This document shows, one piece after another, positions 10,784-19,275 of a stretch of 64,000 nucleotides of DNA. Source of the stretch: Pararhizobium qamdonense (GTDB lineage: Bacteria; Pseudomonadota; Alphaproteobacteria; Rhizobiales; Rhizobiaceae). Under the pieces are notes generated by a model, which worked only from the letters and a program-made list of their open reading frames with translations, was not told where the DNA came from and ran no database searches. A program made the translations under genes and the position numbers. The first letter of the stretch is position 1. Every line of letters begins with the position of its first letter. The stretch lies in assembly GCF_029277445.1 (NCBI RefSeq), contig NZ_CP119567.1:62001-126000 (forward strand), given 5' to 3'.

Positions 10784-12165
10784 CCATCCGCTCGCTCCTC
10801 GTTGCCAACCGCGGCGAGATCGCGGTGCGCATCATCAAGGCGGCAAAGGCGCTCGGCATCCGCACCGTACAGGTCCATAGTGCTGCCGATGCCGATATGC
10901 TGGCGGTGAAGCTGGCCGACGAGGCCGTCAATATCGGCCCGCCATCCGCCGCGAAATCCTACCTGAACATCGATGCCGTCGTAGCAGCCGCCAAGGCCGC
11001 AGGGGTCGATGCGGTTCATCCGGGCTATGGCTTTCTTTCTGAAAATGCCGACTTTGCCGATGCGGTCGAGGCGGCCGGCTTGATCTTCATCGGGCCGAAG
11101 GGCGATGCGATAAGGCTGCTGGGCGACAAGGTCGCTGCCCGTGAAGTGGCGGCCCGCGCAGGGGTGCCCACCGTTCCCGGCAGCGCGGGACGGATCGCCA
11201 GCCTCGATGAGGCCCGCGCCATTGCGGAAAAAACCGGCTTTCCGATCATGATCAAGGCGGCCGCAGGCGGTGGCGGGCGCGGTATCCGCATTGCCGAGAC
11301 CATGGCTGATCTCGAGCGTCATTTCCCGCAAGCATCCGCAGAAGCCGCCGCCGCCTTTGGCGATGGTGGTCTCTACCTCGAAAAGGTGATCACCAAGGCG
11401 CGCCATGTCGAGGTTCAGATCCTCGGCGACGGCGAGAGCTTCGTCCATTGTTTCGAACGCGAATGCTCGCTGCAGCGCCGCCGCCAGAAGGTCTGGGAAG
11501 AAGCACCGTCCACGCTGTTACCGGCAGCAGTGCGCGAAAAGCTCTGCGCCAGCGCCGTGGCGCTTGCCCGCGAGGTCGGCTATCGCGGCGCGGGCACCGT
11601 TGAATATCTCTATGACGAGATCACGCAGGACTTCTATTTCATCGAGGTGAATACCCGCATCCAGGTTGAGCATCCGGTGACGGAGATGATCACCGGCATC
11701 GATCTCGTGCAGGAGATGATCAAGGTTTGCGGCGGCGCAAAACTGTCGATCGCGCAAGGAGATATCTTGGCGCACGGCCATGCCATCGAATGCCGCATCA
11801 ATGCCGAGGACCCGTCCCGCAACTTCATGCCCGCACCGGGGCGGATCGAGGCGCTGACGATCCCGCAAGGCGAGGGCATCCGCTTCGACACCATGCTCTA
11901 CGAGGGATATTCGATCCCGCCATTTTACGATTCCCTTGTCGGGAAGCTGATAGTCTGGGCGGAAAGCCGCGATGCCTGCCTTGAGCGGCTGAAGGCTGCG
12001 CTCGAAGGTCTGGTGATCACCGGCATTCCAACCACGATCCCGTTGCATCTGGCGCTTGCCGGCGCAGACAGCGTTAAGCGTGGCGCTTTCCATACCTGTT
12101 TTCTTGAAACATGGCTTGAGACCGAATTCGCCGGCCTGTCCGGCAAGATTGCGGAGGTTGCCTGA
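10780..12165 (+). CDS. accC: Biotin carboxylase subunit
   Basis: 461-residue ATP-grasp biotin carboxylase. Visible motifs are the N-terminal LVANRGEIAVRII, the ATP-binding glycine-rich loop KAAAGGGGRGIRI, and the catalytic FIEVNTRIQVEHPVTEM. It carboxylates the biotin of the adjacent carrier using ATP and bicarbonate. Embedded between pxpA and pxpBC with coupled overlaps, it probably serves this operon rather than acetyl-CoA carboxylase. The symbol reflects homology only; a paralogue for fatty-acid synthesis should exist elsewhere. Confidence 0.88.
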   Translation: MTIRSLLVANRGEIAVRIIKAAKALGIRTVQVHSAADADMLAVKLADEAVNIGPPSAAKSYLNIDAVVAAAKAAGVDAVHPGYGFLSENADFADAVEAAGLIFIGPKGDAIRLLGDKVAAREVAARAGVPTVPGSAGRIASLDEARAIAEKTGFPIMIKAAAGGGGRGIRIAETMADLERHFPQASAEAAAAFGDGGLYLEKVITKARHVEVQILGDGESFVHCFERECSLQRRRQKVWEEAPSTLLPAAVREKLCASAVALAREVGYRGAGTVEYLYDEITQDFYFIEVNTRIQVEHPVTEMITGIDLVQEMIKVCGGAKLSIAQGDILAHGHAIECRINAEDPSRNFMPAPGRIEALTIPQGEGIRFDTMLYEGYSIPPFYDSLVGKLIVWAESRDACLERLKAALEGLVITGIPTTIPLHLALAGADSVKRGAFHTCFLETWLETEFAGLSGKIAEVA

Positions 12166-13040
12166 TGGGCTTGCGTTATACATTCGGAGGCGATGAACAT
12201 CTGTTCGTCGAATGCAGCGAGGAGATGTCGCTCGAGGCGTTCTTCACCAGTCTGTCGATGGCGAAAGGCGTGCGCGACAGCGGTATCAAAGGGGTCACCG
12301 AGATCTGCCCAGCCAATGCCTCGTTCCAGATCAAGTTCAATCCCGACATCATCCATCCCAACGATATCCTCCGCGAGGTGAAGTCGATCGAAGGCGCGGC
12401 CGCCAAGGCCGAACCGGTGTTAAAGACCCGCATCGTCGAGATCCCGGTTTTCTACAATGATCCCTGGACGCATGAAACGCTGATGCGTTTTCGCGAACGC
12501 CATCAGGACCCGGCCGGCACCGATCTCGATTATGCCGCCCGCATCAACGATTTCGGCTCTGTCGATGATTTCATCGCGGCGCATTCGGGCTCGCCCTGGT
12601 TCGTCTCTATGGTCGGCTTCGTCGCGGGGCTGCCGTTCATGTATCAGATGGTCGAGCGCCAGAGGCAAATCCAGGTGCCGAAATATCTGCGCCCGCGCAC
12701 CGATACGCCGAGGCTGACTGTCGGCCACGGCGGCTGCTTCGGCTGCATCTATTCCGTGCGCGGTGCCGGCGGCTACCAGATGTTCGGCATCACGCCGATG
12801 CCGATCTTCGATCCGACGCAGACCACCAGCTACCTCCAGGATTTCATGGTGTTCTTCCGTCCGGGCGATATCGTCAAATTCAAGCCGATCGGCCGTGATG
12901 CCTATGATCAGGCAGTCGAGGATGTCGACAAGGGGCGGTTTGCACCGCCGATCCGCGAGGTCAGTTTCGATCTGCGCGAATTCCAGAAGGATATTGACGG
13001 CACCAATGCCAAGCTGGAGGGGATGCTCCATGGCCATTAA
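12165..13040 (+). CDS. pxpB: 5-oxoprolinase subunit B (KipI / allophanate hydrolase subunit 1 family)
   Basis: 291 residues, longer than many PxpB proteins (about 220), with the family segments SPWFVSMVGFVAGLPFM, TVGHGGCFGCIYSVRGAGGYQMFG and PGDIVKF. It shares TGATG with the biotin carboxylase stop and overlaps pxpC. PxpB and PxpC together resemble the carboxyltransferase half of urea carboxylase, which makes the neighbouring biotin carboxylase and carrier meaningful. The N-terminal 80 residues are an extension also seen in some relatives. Confidence 0.86.
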   Translation: MGLRYTFGGDEHLFVECSEEMSLEAFFTSLSMAKGVRDSGIKGVTEICPANASFQIKFNPDIIHPNDILREVKSIEGAAAKAEPVLKTRIVEIPVFYNDPWTHETLMRFRERHQDPAGTDLDYAARINDFGSVDDFIAAHSGSPWFVSMVGFVAGLPFMYQMVERQRQIQVPKYLRPRTDTPRLTVGHGGCFGCIYSVRGAGGYQMFGITPMPIFDPTQTTSYLQDFMVFFRPGDIVKFKPIGRDAYDQAVEDVDKGRFAPPIREVSFDLREFQKDIDGTNAKLEGMLHGH

Positions 13041-14001
13041 GGTTCTCCATCATGGTCTCGCGACCACCGTTCAGGATCTCGGCCGTCCGGGCTATTTTCA
13101 TCTCGGCATTCCCGTTGGCGGCGCGATGGACCGCTATGCGATGCGGGCAGCCAATCTTCTCGTCGGCAATGACGAAGGGGCCGCGGGGCTTGAGGCCGTC
13201 TTCATGGGCCCGAAGCTCGAGTTCACGCAGGATGCTCTGGTCGCCGTGACAGGCGCCGACATGCCGCCGAAAGTCGATGGCGCCATCCAGCCGGGCTGGA
13301 CCGCGTTTCTCGTCAAGGCGGGGCAGACGCTGACGTTCGATTTCCTGAAAGCCGGCGCTCGTATCTGCATTGCAGTGTCCGGCGGTATCGATGTGCCGGA
13401 AGCGCTGGGAAGCCGCTCGACCTATCCGATCGGTGCGCTTGGCGGCTTCAAGGGCCGGCCGATCGCGCCGGGGGACGAATTGCCGGTGGGCAAGGGCAGC
13501 CTTGCAACCGACGGCAAGACCGTGCCGGAAGCGCTGCGCCGCAAGCCGGGCGCGCCGGTGGAACTGCGTGTGCTGCCAGGCCTCTACTGGCACCGCGTCA
13601 CCGAGCAGTCGCAGGTAAATTTCTTCGATGACGAATGGAAGGTTGCGCCGGAAGCCGACCGCATGGGCTATCGTTTCAAGGGCGGCCGCAAGCTCGATTT
13701 CGTCGATCGTGACCAGCCGTTCGGCGCCGGTTCTGATCCGTCCAACATTGTCGATAGTTGCTATCCCTATGGCTCAATCCAGGTGCCCGGCGGCACGGAG
13801 CCGATCATCCTGCACCGCGATGCCGTTTCCGGCGGCGGATATTTCATGGTTGGGACGGTGATTTCAGCCGACATGGACCTGATCGGCCAGTTGCAGCCGC
13901 ATACGCCGGCGCGGTTCATCAAGGTGACGATGGAGGAGGCGCTGCAGGCGCGGGCCGACAGGCAGGCGCTGTTGGCCGAGCTTCGCGCGGCTTTGGCTTA
14001 A
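13030..14001 (+). CDS. pxpC: 5-oxoprolinase subunit C (biotin-dependent carboxyltransferase family)
   Basis: 323 residues, KipA/allophanate hydrolase subunit 2 type. It begins MAIKVLHHGLATTVQDLGRPGY and continues with GIPVGGAMDRYAMRAANLLVGN, hallmarks of the family. The ATG lies 11 bp inside the pxpB end, so translation is coupled; the longer upstream frame is a shadow of pxpB. Last gene of the operon. It faces the GntR gene with a 72-bp gap. Confidence 0.88.
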   Translation: MAIKVLHHGLATTVQDLGRPGYFHLGIPVGGAMDRYAMRAANLLVGNDEGAAGLEAVFMGPKLEFTQDALVAVTGADMPPKVDGAIQPGWTAFLVKAGQTLTFDFLKAGARICIAVSGGIDVPEALGSRSTYPIGALGGFKGRPIAPGDELPVGKGSLATDGKTVPEALRRKPGAPVELRVLPGLYWHRVTEQSQVNFFDDEWKVAPEADRMGYRFKGGRKLDFVDRDQPFGAGSDPSNIVDSCYPYGSIQVPGGTEPIILHRDAVSGGGYFMVGTVISADMDLIGQLQPHTPARFIKVTMEEALQARADRQALLAELRAALA

Positions 14002-14073
14002 ACGGAGGATTATCCGGTGCTGGCTTTGCGACACGGCGATTGCGGCAAGGGAGTTCGGAAGGCGGCGCTGCCG

Positions 14074-15096
14074 CTATTCCAGAACCCGCGTCAGGTAATC
14101 GGCCGTGACGCTCGGCCCCGGAATGATCGCAACGATCTTCATCTGGGCGATGGTGCGATTGACGGAAGCGTCCAGATGGCTCTCCATCATGGCGGCCGCC
14201 GCCGTCGCCGCGCCGCGCATCAAAAGCTCGACGATCAGCCGAAGCTCGGTAATGATGGCCGGGTCGCCGGGCAGGCCCAGGCGGCGCAGGAGCCGCTCGG
14301 TTGCCGTCACCGGCAAGAGGTTGTTGCGGATCAGGTCTTTCAGCCGCTCGTTCGGCGTCGCCAGAACGCAGGTCTCGATAAAGCGCGACTGGATGGTTTC
14401 CACCGTGCCGAAATAATCCTTCGGCTGCTCGCGCTCCAGCGCCGAGAGGTGCGTAAACAGATTGGTCAGCACGGCATGATCGACATGCCCGGCGCCCACG
14501 ACGATTGCCTGCGGCTCCAGCATGCGGCGCAGCACGAAGTGATCCTTGACGATCTGGGCCGTCAACGGCCCGGCGATCCAGTGCGAACTCTGGTTTTTGC
14601 GGACAAGACCGCGCTCGCGCAGGCGGGTCAACACGTCGCGCACCACGGTGCGGCTGACGTTGAAATGGTTCGCAAGCTCGATCTCGACAATGCGGTACTG
14701 GCCAAACACCACGCAGCCGGCGACATCCGCCTCGACGGTGTTGTAGATACGCTCCCAGGACGACCGGCTCTGAAGCGCCTGGTCGGCATGTTGCGGGATG
14801 TGCAGGCCGAGCGTCTTGATATCGGTGCGATTGGGCTCGATCCCCTGGTCCGGCGGCCCGACGAGATAGCCGCGGCCGCTGAAGCGATGCAGAAGCCCCT
14901 CGGCTTCCAGGGTCTGCAGCGCACGCTGGACCGGCGCGCGGGAGATTTGCAGAATGTCTGCAATCGGCCCTTCGAGCAGCACCAGACCCTCCGGCAGTAC
15001 CCCACCAATGATGTTGCTGCGCAGAATATCCTCAGCGATTTCGTATCGCTTCTGCACATTCGACCCGCTGCGATCTTCAGTCATCAAATCCGGCAC
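14074..15096 (-). CDS. GntR/FCD regulator with two winged-helix domains
   Basis: 340 residues. A first GntR-type winged helix spans about residues 18-78 (ISRAPVQRALQTLEAEGLLHRF), and a second lies at about 115-175 (FNVSRTVVRDVLTRLRERGLV). An FCD-like effector domain follows (DHFVLRRMLEPQAIVVGAGHVDHAVL). Most FCD regulators have only one winged helix. The start is GTG 15096 or ATG 15084; neither has a strong ribosome binding site. Divergent from the ABC importer operon, so probably its regulator. Confidence 0.85.
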   Translation of the reverse strand: MPDLMTEDRSGSNVQKRYEIAEDILRSNIIGGVLPEGLVLLEGPIADILQISRAPVQRALQTLEAEGLLHRFSGRGYLVGPPDQGIEPNRTDIKTLGLHIPQHADQALQSRSSWERIYNTVEADVAGCVVFGQYRIVEIELANHFNVSRTVVRDVLTRLRERGLVRKNQSSHWIAGPLTAQIVKDHFVLRRMLEPQAIVVGAGHVDHAVLTNLFTHLSALEREQPKDYFGTVETIQSRFIETCVLATPNERLKDLIRNNLLPVTATERLLRRLGLPGDPAIITELRLIVELLMRGAATAAAAMMESHLDASVNRTIAQMKIVAIIPGPSVTADYLTRVLE

Positions 15097-15163
15097 TTTC
15101 TTTTTGGCTCATCGCCCACGGTTCAGTTTTACGCGTTTGCAGGGAGCAAGGACAAGGGTGCTT

Positions 15164-15206
15164 TAAAATGAATATTGAATACATTATCGCGAAAATATTC
15201 ATTTTA
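15164..15206. repeat. 13-bp perfect inverted repeat, 17-bp spacer
   Basis: TAAAATGAATATT and AATATTCATTTTA are exact complements. The arms lie 68 and 98 bp upstream of the GTG start of the GntR gene. The left copy of TATTGAATACA overlaps the left arm and spacer. Candidate operator or a cruciform-forming element. Confidence 0.6.
15173..15183. promoter_or_regulatory. TATTGAATACA motif, copy 1
   Basis: 11-bp motif with partial dyad character, inside the inverted repeat region. An identical copy is at 15434-15444. The short semi-palindromic form resembles operators of GntR/FCD proteins in general; binding is inference. Confidence 0.45.
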
Positions 15207-15433
15207 TAGCGGGATTGAAAATCGAAGCCGCTTAAGCACTGATGCGCCGTCATTTTCGTCGCTAAGCTGTGCGTTTGCGCATAATTTTGATCGAATTCGT
15301 TATTTTATAACACTGTGATGCGATCTCTGGGCGCGCCATTGACCTGGGGGTTTGCCGAGAGCGGTTGTTTTTATGATGTATTTTGATCGCCCAAAAGATA
15401 AATTCGATGTGAATTTGATTTTTTGAAAAAGCC

Positions 15434-15444
15434 TATTGAATACA
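15434..15444. promoter_or_regulatory. TATTGAATACA motif, copy 2
   Basis: Second exact copy, about 210 bp upstream of the importer ATPase start, 261 bp from copy 1. The two copies flank the divergent promoter region. Confidence 0.45.
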
Positions 15445-15655
15445 AAAATCATTCATGTCATGATTTCCTTACTCGAAACGCTCGCAAGAAGCGTGACAGG
15501 TGGAACATTTTTGAAACGCCAAGGAACATCATTTTGACGCGCAAGTGACGCTTGCGCTGACGGCTTTTGCTTGCCTGCCGGAACCCATCAGCGATTTGGG
15601 CATCGGCGAAGCTTTGCCGAAGGATGTTCCTTGCCTTGAAACTGGCAGGATAGCG

Positions 15656-16729
15656 GTGTCGGCAGCTCTTCAACTCACGAACGTCTCGAAATCCTATGGC
15701 GGCCAAAAGGCGCTGGATAGGGTCAAGCTGTCTCTGCCCGACAATGCCTATATCTCGCTTCTGGGGCCGAGCGGTTCCGGCAAGACCACGCTTCTGCGCG
15801 TCATTGCAGGTTTCGAGGAACCCGAAGAGGGGTCGATCCAGTTTGGCGGCAAGCGGATCGACGGCATCGCGCCGCACAATCGCGGCATTGGTTTCGTTTT
15901 CCAGAATTTCGCCCTGTTTCCGCATCTTTCCGTCTCCGAGAACATCGCCTTCGGTCTCGTCAACCGCGAGCTCAACCCGGTCACCGACGCAGCCCTCGTC
16001 AAGGCAAAGGTCCGCGACATCATTTCTTTGGTCGGTCTGAACGGCCTCGAAGATCGGGGCGTGACGCAGATTTCCGGTGGTCAGCGCCAGCGCGTGGCTC
16101 TTGCCCGCACGCTGGTGACCGAGCCGAAGATGGTTCTGCTCGACGAGCCGCTCGGCGCGCTTGACGCCAATCTACGCTCGCGCATGCGCACGGAATTGCG
16201 GGCCATCCGCGAGCGTTGTGGCGTGACCTTCCTGCATGTGACGGGCAGCGAGAGCGAGGCGCTTGCGATGGGCGATACGGTTCTGGTTCTCGATCATGGC
16301 CACATCGCCCAGTCCGCGCAGTCAGATCTTCTCTACAATCGTCCGGCTTCGCCCGCCGTGGCGCGCTTTCTCAATTGCTACAATCTGTTTTCCGGCGGTG
16401 TCACGGACGATGTCTTCGTCAGTCCGGCCGGTCGATTTGCGCTTGGAGGCTTTCGCCAGGTGGCATCGCCGCCTGCCTATGCGATCCGCTACGACCGGGT
16501 GGAGATCCGGGGCACTGATGCGCCGGTTCAAGACGACGAAGTTCGTCTCGAAGGCAATTTTGTCGCCAGCGAATATTCCGGGGCGGCGATCAATTCCTTC
16601 TTCTCGCTCGATGATGGCCGCATGTTCGAGGTGGAATCTCATCTCAGCCGCGCGGCACCGCAGGCCTATGCCGAGAAAGGCCGCTACGCGCTGGTCTGGA
16701 AGCGGGAGGATGCTCTTGTCTTTGCGTGA
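15656..16729 (+). CDS. ABC transporter ATPase, PotA type, switch His replaced by Gly
   Basis: About 357 residues with an ATPase domain and a C-terminal TOBE-like part. Walker A GPSGSGKTT, Q-loop FQNFALFPH, signature ISGGQRQRVALA and Walker [13 protein letters not shown] are all intact. At the H-loop, where PotA/MalK proteins read VTH, it reads VTG: residue 197 is Gly (codon GGC at 16244-16246). It is first in the operon, with AGGA 5 bp before the GTG. A second ATPase with a normal His is encoded at 21548, suggesting an asymmetric pair. The frame is open upstream to 15545 but that part is not conserved-looking. Confidence 0.85.
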   Translation: MSAALQLTNVSKSYGGQKALDRVKLSLPDNAYISLLGPSGSGKTTLLRVIAGFEEPEEGSIQFGGKRIDGIAPHNRGIGFVFQNFALFPHLSVSENIAFGLVNRELNPVTDAALVKAKVRDIISLVGLNGLEDRGVTQISGGQRQRVALARTLVTEPKMVLLDEPLGALDANLRSRMRTELRAIRERCGVTFLHVTGSESEALAMGDTVLVLDHGHIAQSAQSDLLYNRPASPAVARFLNCYNLFSGGVTDDVFVSPAGRFALGGFRQVASPPAYAIRYDRVEIRGTDAPVQDDEVRLEGNFVASEYSGAAINSFFSLDDGRMFEVESHLSRAAPQAYAEKGRYALVWKREDALVFA

Positions 16730-16774
16730 AAAAACCCTGTCACAAACGCCTTTGCCTGTTGTGGAGAATGAGAG

Positions 16775-17674
16775 ATGACGATGGCCGCGATTGGCGATGA
16801 AACGCAGGTTGAAACTTCAGCCAAAAGAAAGCTCTCCGGCCCCGCGCTCTGGCTTTTGGCGCCCGGCGTCATCTGGATGGTGCTGTTCCTGGTGCTGCCG
16901 ATCCTGATGATGGTCTATGTTTCCTTCTGGACGCAAACCACCTTCAAGATCGAGCCGACGCTCACTCTGAAGAGTTGGATCACATTTTTCAGCAGCGAAA
17001 CCTATCTGGGTGCGCTCTGGACGACGGTGCGGATCTGGCTGATCGTTCTGGTCTCGACAGTGCTTGTTGGCTATCCCGCCGCACTTTTCGTCGGCCTGTT
17101 CGTCAAGAACAAGACAATCCAGACCGTCCTTCTGGTCCTGTGCGTCATTCCGTTCTGGACCTCGTTCCTCATCCGGGTGCTTGCCTGGCGGCCGATGCTC
17201 GGCAAGGAAGGCGCCATCAACCTGATCCTGATGAAGATCGGCATTGTACAGCAGCCGATCGAGGTCCTGCTATTTTCCGAACTGTCGGTGATCATCGGCA
17301 TGACCCAGATCTATTGCGTCTTCATGGTCGGGCCGATCGCCTTCATGCTCGGCCGTATCGATCCCTCGGTGATCGAGGCGGCGCAGGACCTTGGCGCGAG
17401 CTTTGGCCGCATCTTCCGTACCATCATCCTGCCTCTGTCCATGCCGGGCGTGGTTGTTGGCGGCATCTTCGTCTCGGTCATGGTTCTCGGTGAATTCGCA
17501 ACCTCTGCCGCACTGTCCGGCCGCAAGGTCAACCTGCTCGGCAATATCATCGTGACCCAGGTCGGGTCGCTGAAATGGGCCTTTGCGGCGGTGGCCGGCG
17601 TCGTGCTGACCGTCTTGATGGGCGCGGTGGTTGCCGCACTCCTCAGGGTCGTCGATCTCAGAAAGGAGCTTTGA
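16775..17674 (+). CDS. ABC transporter permease, PotB type
   Basis: 299 residues with about six membrane segments and the ATPase-docking EAA loop IEAAQDLGASFGRIFRTIILP near residue 200. It belongs to the spermidine/putrescine (PotB) branch of importers. It is preceded by GGAG 8 bp before the ATG. It pairs with the next permease, 2 bp downstream, to form the membrane pore. Substrate unknown; the neighbouring imidase-like hydrolase and amidase suggest a small nitrogen compound. Confidence 0.88.
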   Translation: MTMAAIGDETQVETSAKRKLSGPALWLLAPGVIWMVLFLVLPILMMVYVSFWTQTTFKIEPTLTLKSWITFFSSETYLGALWTTVRIWLIVLVSTVLVGYPAALFVGLFVKNKTIQTVLLVLCVIPFWTSFLIRVLAWRPMLGKEGAINLILMKIGIVQQPIEVLLFSELSVIIGMTQIYCVFMVGPIAFMLGRIDPSVIEAAQDLGASFGRIFRTIILPLSMPGVVVGGIFVSVMVLGEFATSAALSGRKVNLLGNIIVTQVGSLKWAFAAVAGVVLTVLMGAVVAALLRVVDLRKEL

Positions 17675-17676
17675 TC

Positions 17677-18522
17677 ATGAACGCATCCGGCATCAAATTC
17701 GGTCTTGGCACCTATACCGCGCTCTTTCTCGTCTTCCTCTATGGTCCTCTCGTGGTTCTGGCGATCCTGTCGTTCCAGACGGGCCCCGAAGGCGGGCCGC
17801 AATTTCCGATCATCGAATGGTCGACCTACTGGTACAAGCATCTTTTCGGCCTGACACCGCCGTCGCGCATCTCGCCTTTGCCGATCAACGAGGCGCTGTT
17901 CCGCTCAATGGCGCTGGCGGTGATGACGATGATCGTTTCGACAGTTCTTGGCGTTTCCGCAGCCCAGGCGTTCCGCCGCAAGTTCAAAGGCTCTGGTTTT
18001 GTCTTTTATCTGATCGTCCTTGGCATGATGGTGCCTGGCGTTCTCGTTGGCCTCGGCATGGCGCTGGTCGCCAATTCGCTCGGGATCGACCGCCACTGGT
18101 GGGGCACGGCCTTCGTGCTGCATGTGGTCTACACCTTCCCCTTCGCATTCCTGGTGATGCTGGCGATCTTCAATCGCTTCGATCCGAGCGTTGAAGAGGC
18201 GGCCTGGTCGCTCGGCGTCTCGCCGGCCCGTACCTTCCGTAAGATCACGTTCCCGTTGATCTTTCCGGGCGTGCTGTCGGCCATGCTGTTTGCTTTCACC
18301 CTGTCTTACGACGAGTTCTCGCGCACCCTGTTTGCCTCTGGCCGTGACCTGACGCTGCCGCTTGCCATCTACGGCACCTTCTCGGTCGAGGTGCATCCGA
18401 ACGTCTTTGCCTTCGGCGTGCTGACAACACTGTTCTCCTTCGCATTGCTGGGCACTTACGCCGTGTTGATGACGCTGTCGGTGCGGCGCGCCAAGCAAAT
18501 GGCGATCCAGGAGGAAGCTTGA
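17677..18522 (+). CDS. ABC transporter permease, PotC type
   Basis: 281 residues, about six membrane segments, EAA loop VEEAAWSLGVSPARTFRKITFP near residue 180. The ATG at 17677 follows AAGGAG in the end of the previous gene; the longer upstream frame is an overlap shadow. Ends in TGATG shared with the next gene, so the transporter and dehydrogenase are translationally coupled. Confidence 0.88.
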   Translation: MNASGIKFGLGTYTALFLVFLYGPLVVLAILSFQTGPEGGPQFPIIEWSTYWYKHLFGLTPPSRISPLPINEALFRSMALAVMTMIVSTVLGVSAAQAFRRKFKGSGFVFYLIVLGMMVPGVLVGLGMALVANSLGIDRHWWGTAFVLHVVYTFPFAFLVMLAIFNRFDPSVEEAAWSLGVSPARTFRKITFPLIFPGVLSAMLFAFTLSYDEFSRTLFASGRDLTLPLAIYGTFSVEVHPNVFAFGVLTTLFSFALLGTYAVLMTLSVRRAKQMAIQEEA

Positions 18523-19265
18523 TGGCGGTGGAAAAACGCTCTGCCATCGTCACCGGTGCAGGCTCCGGTATCGGCCGTGCGATTGCGCAAAAGCTCGCCG
18601 CCGACGGATATGCGGTGACGGTCAACGATCTTTCGCTTGAGAGAGCCGAAGCCGTCGTGCGTGAAATCCAGGCTGCTGGCGGAGCTGCGGCAGCCGTTGC
18701 GGGCGACGTTTCGTCTGAGGCGGATGTTGCCGCAATCCATGCGGCCGCTCTGGCCGCACATGGCGAGACGCATTTGCTCGTCAACAACGCAGGAATTGCG
18801 CATCAGGCGCTGTTTGAAAATCTCGAGGTCAAGGATTTTGACCGGATGTTCGCCGTCCATGTGCGGGGCACGTTCCTGATGACCAAGGCGGTGCTGCCCG
18901 CCATGCTGAAACGCGGCGAGGGCGTGATCGTCAATGTCGCATCGCAACTCGGCCAGATCGGCGGCGTCGAGCTTACCCATTATTCCGGTGCCAAGGCTGC
19001 CATCATCGGCATGACCAAGGCGCTGGCCCGCGAGGTTTCCAAGCGCGGCGTGCGCGTCAATGCGGTCGCGCCGGGTCCGATCAACACGCCGCTCGTCATG
19101 GAGCTTTCGGACGGCTGGCGTGCAGCCAAGAAGGCCGAACTGCCGCTCGGACGTTTCGGCGAGCCGGAGGAAGTTGCCGAGACCGTGGCCTTTCTGGCGT
19201 CGCCGGCCGCAAGCCTGTTCGTCGGCCAGACGCTTGGGCCGAATTCCGGCGATGTGATGTTGTGA
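18522..19265 (+). CDS. Short-chain dehydrogenase/reductase
   Basis: 247-residue classical SDR. Cofactor motif TGAGSGIG at residues 11-18, NNAGIAH near 88, catalytic Ser in NVASQLG and the YxxxK pair in HYSGAKAA near 150-154. It reduces or oxidises an alcohol/ketone with NAD(P); the substrate is not evident. Coupled by TGATG to the permease upstream and 10 bp ahead of a second SDR. Its C-terminus is unusually short of the final VDGG motif (ends LGPNSGDVML). Confidence 0.85.
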   Translation: MAVEKRSAIVTGAGSGIGRAIAQKLAADGYAVTVNDLSLERAEAVVREIQAAGGAAAAVAGDVSSEADVAAIHAAALAAHGETHLLVNNAGIAHQALFENLEVKDFDRMFAVHVRGTFLMTKAVLPAMLKRGEGVIVNVASQLGQIGGVELTHYSGAKAAIIGMTKALAREVSKRGVRVNAVAPGPINTPLVMELSDGWRAAKKAELPLGRFGEPEEVAETVAFLASPAASLFVGQTLGPNSGDVML

Positions 19266-19275
19266 GGAAGCGAGT

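Larger units (their letters stand above)
15097..15655. promoter_or_regulatory. Divergent control region of the GntR gene and importer operon
   Basis: 559-bp AT-rich region with no supported gene. It contains a 13-bp perfect inverted repeat at 15164-15206 and a motif TATTGAATACA present twice (15173-15183 and 15434-15444). Both suit control by the double-winged-helix GntR protein. The last 110 bp are GC-rich and in frame with the downstream ATPase, so a longer N-terminus there cannot be excluded. Confidence 0.6.

Noticed and set aside
14017..15171. Long open frame on the plus strand opposite the GntR gene
   Set aside because: It is antisense to a regulator with clear winged-helix domains, and its translation is rich in Arg/His/Gln with no recognisable family. 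High-GC antisense shadow.
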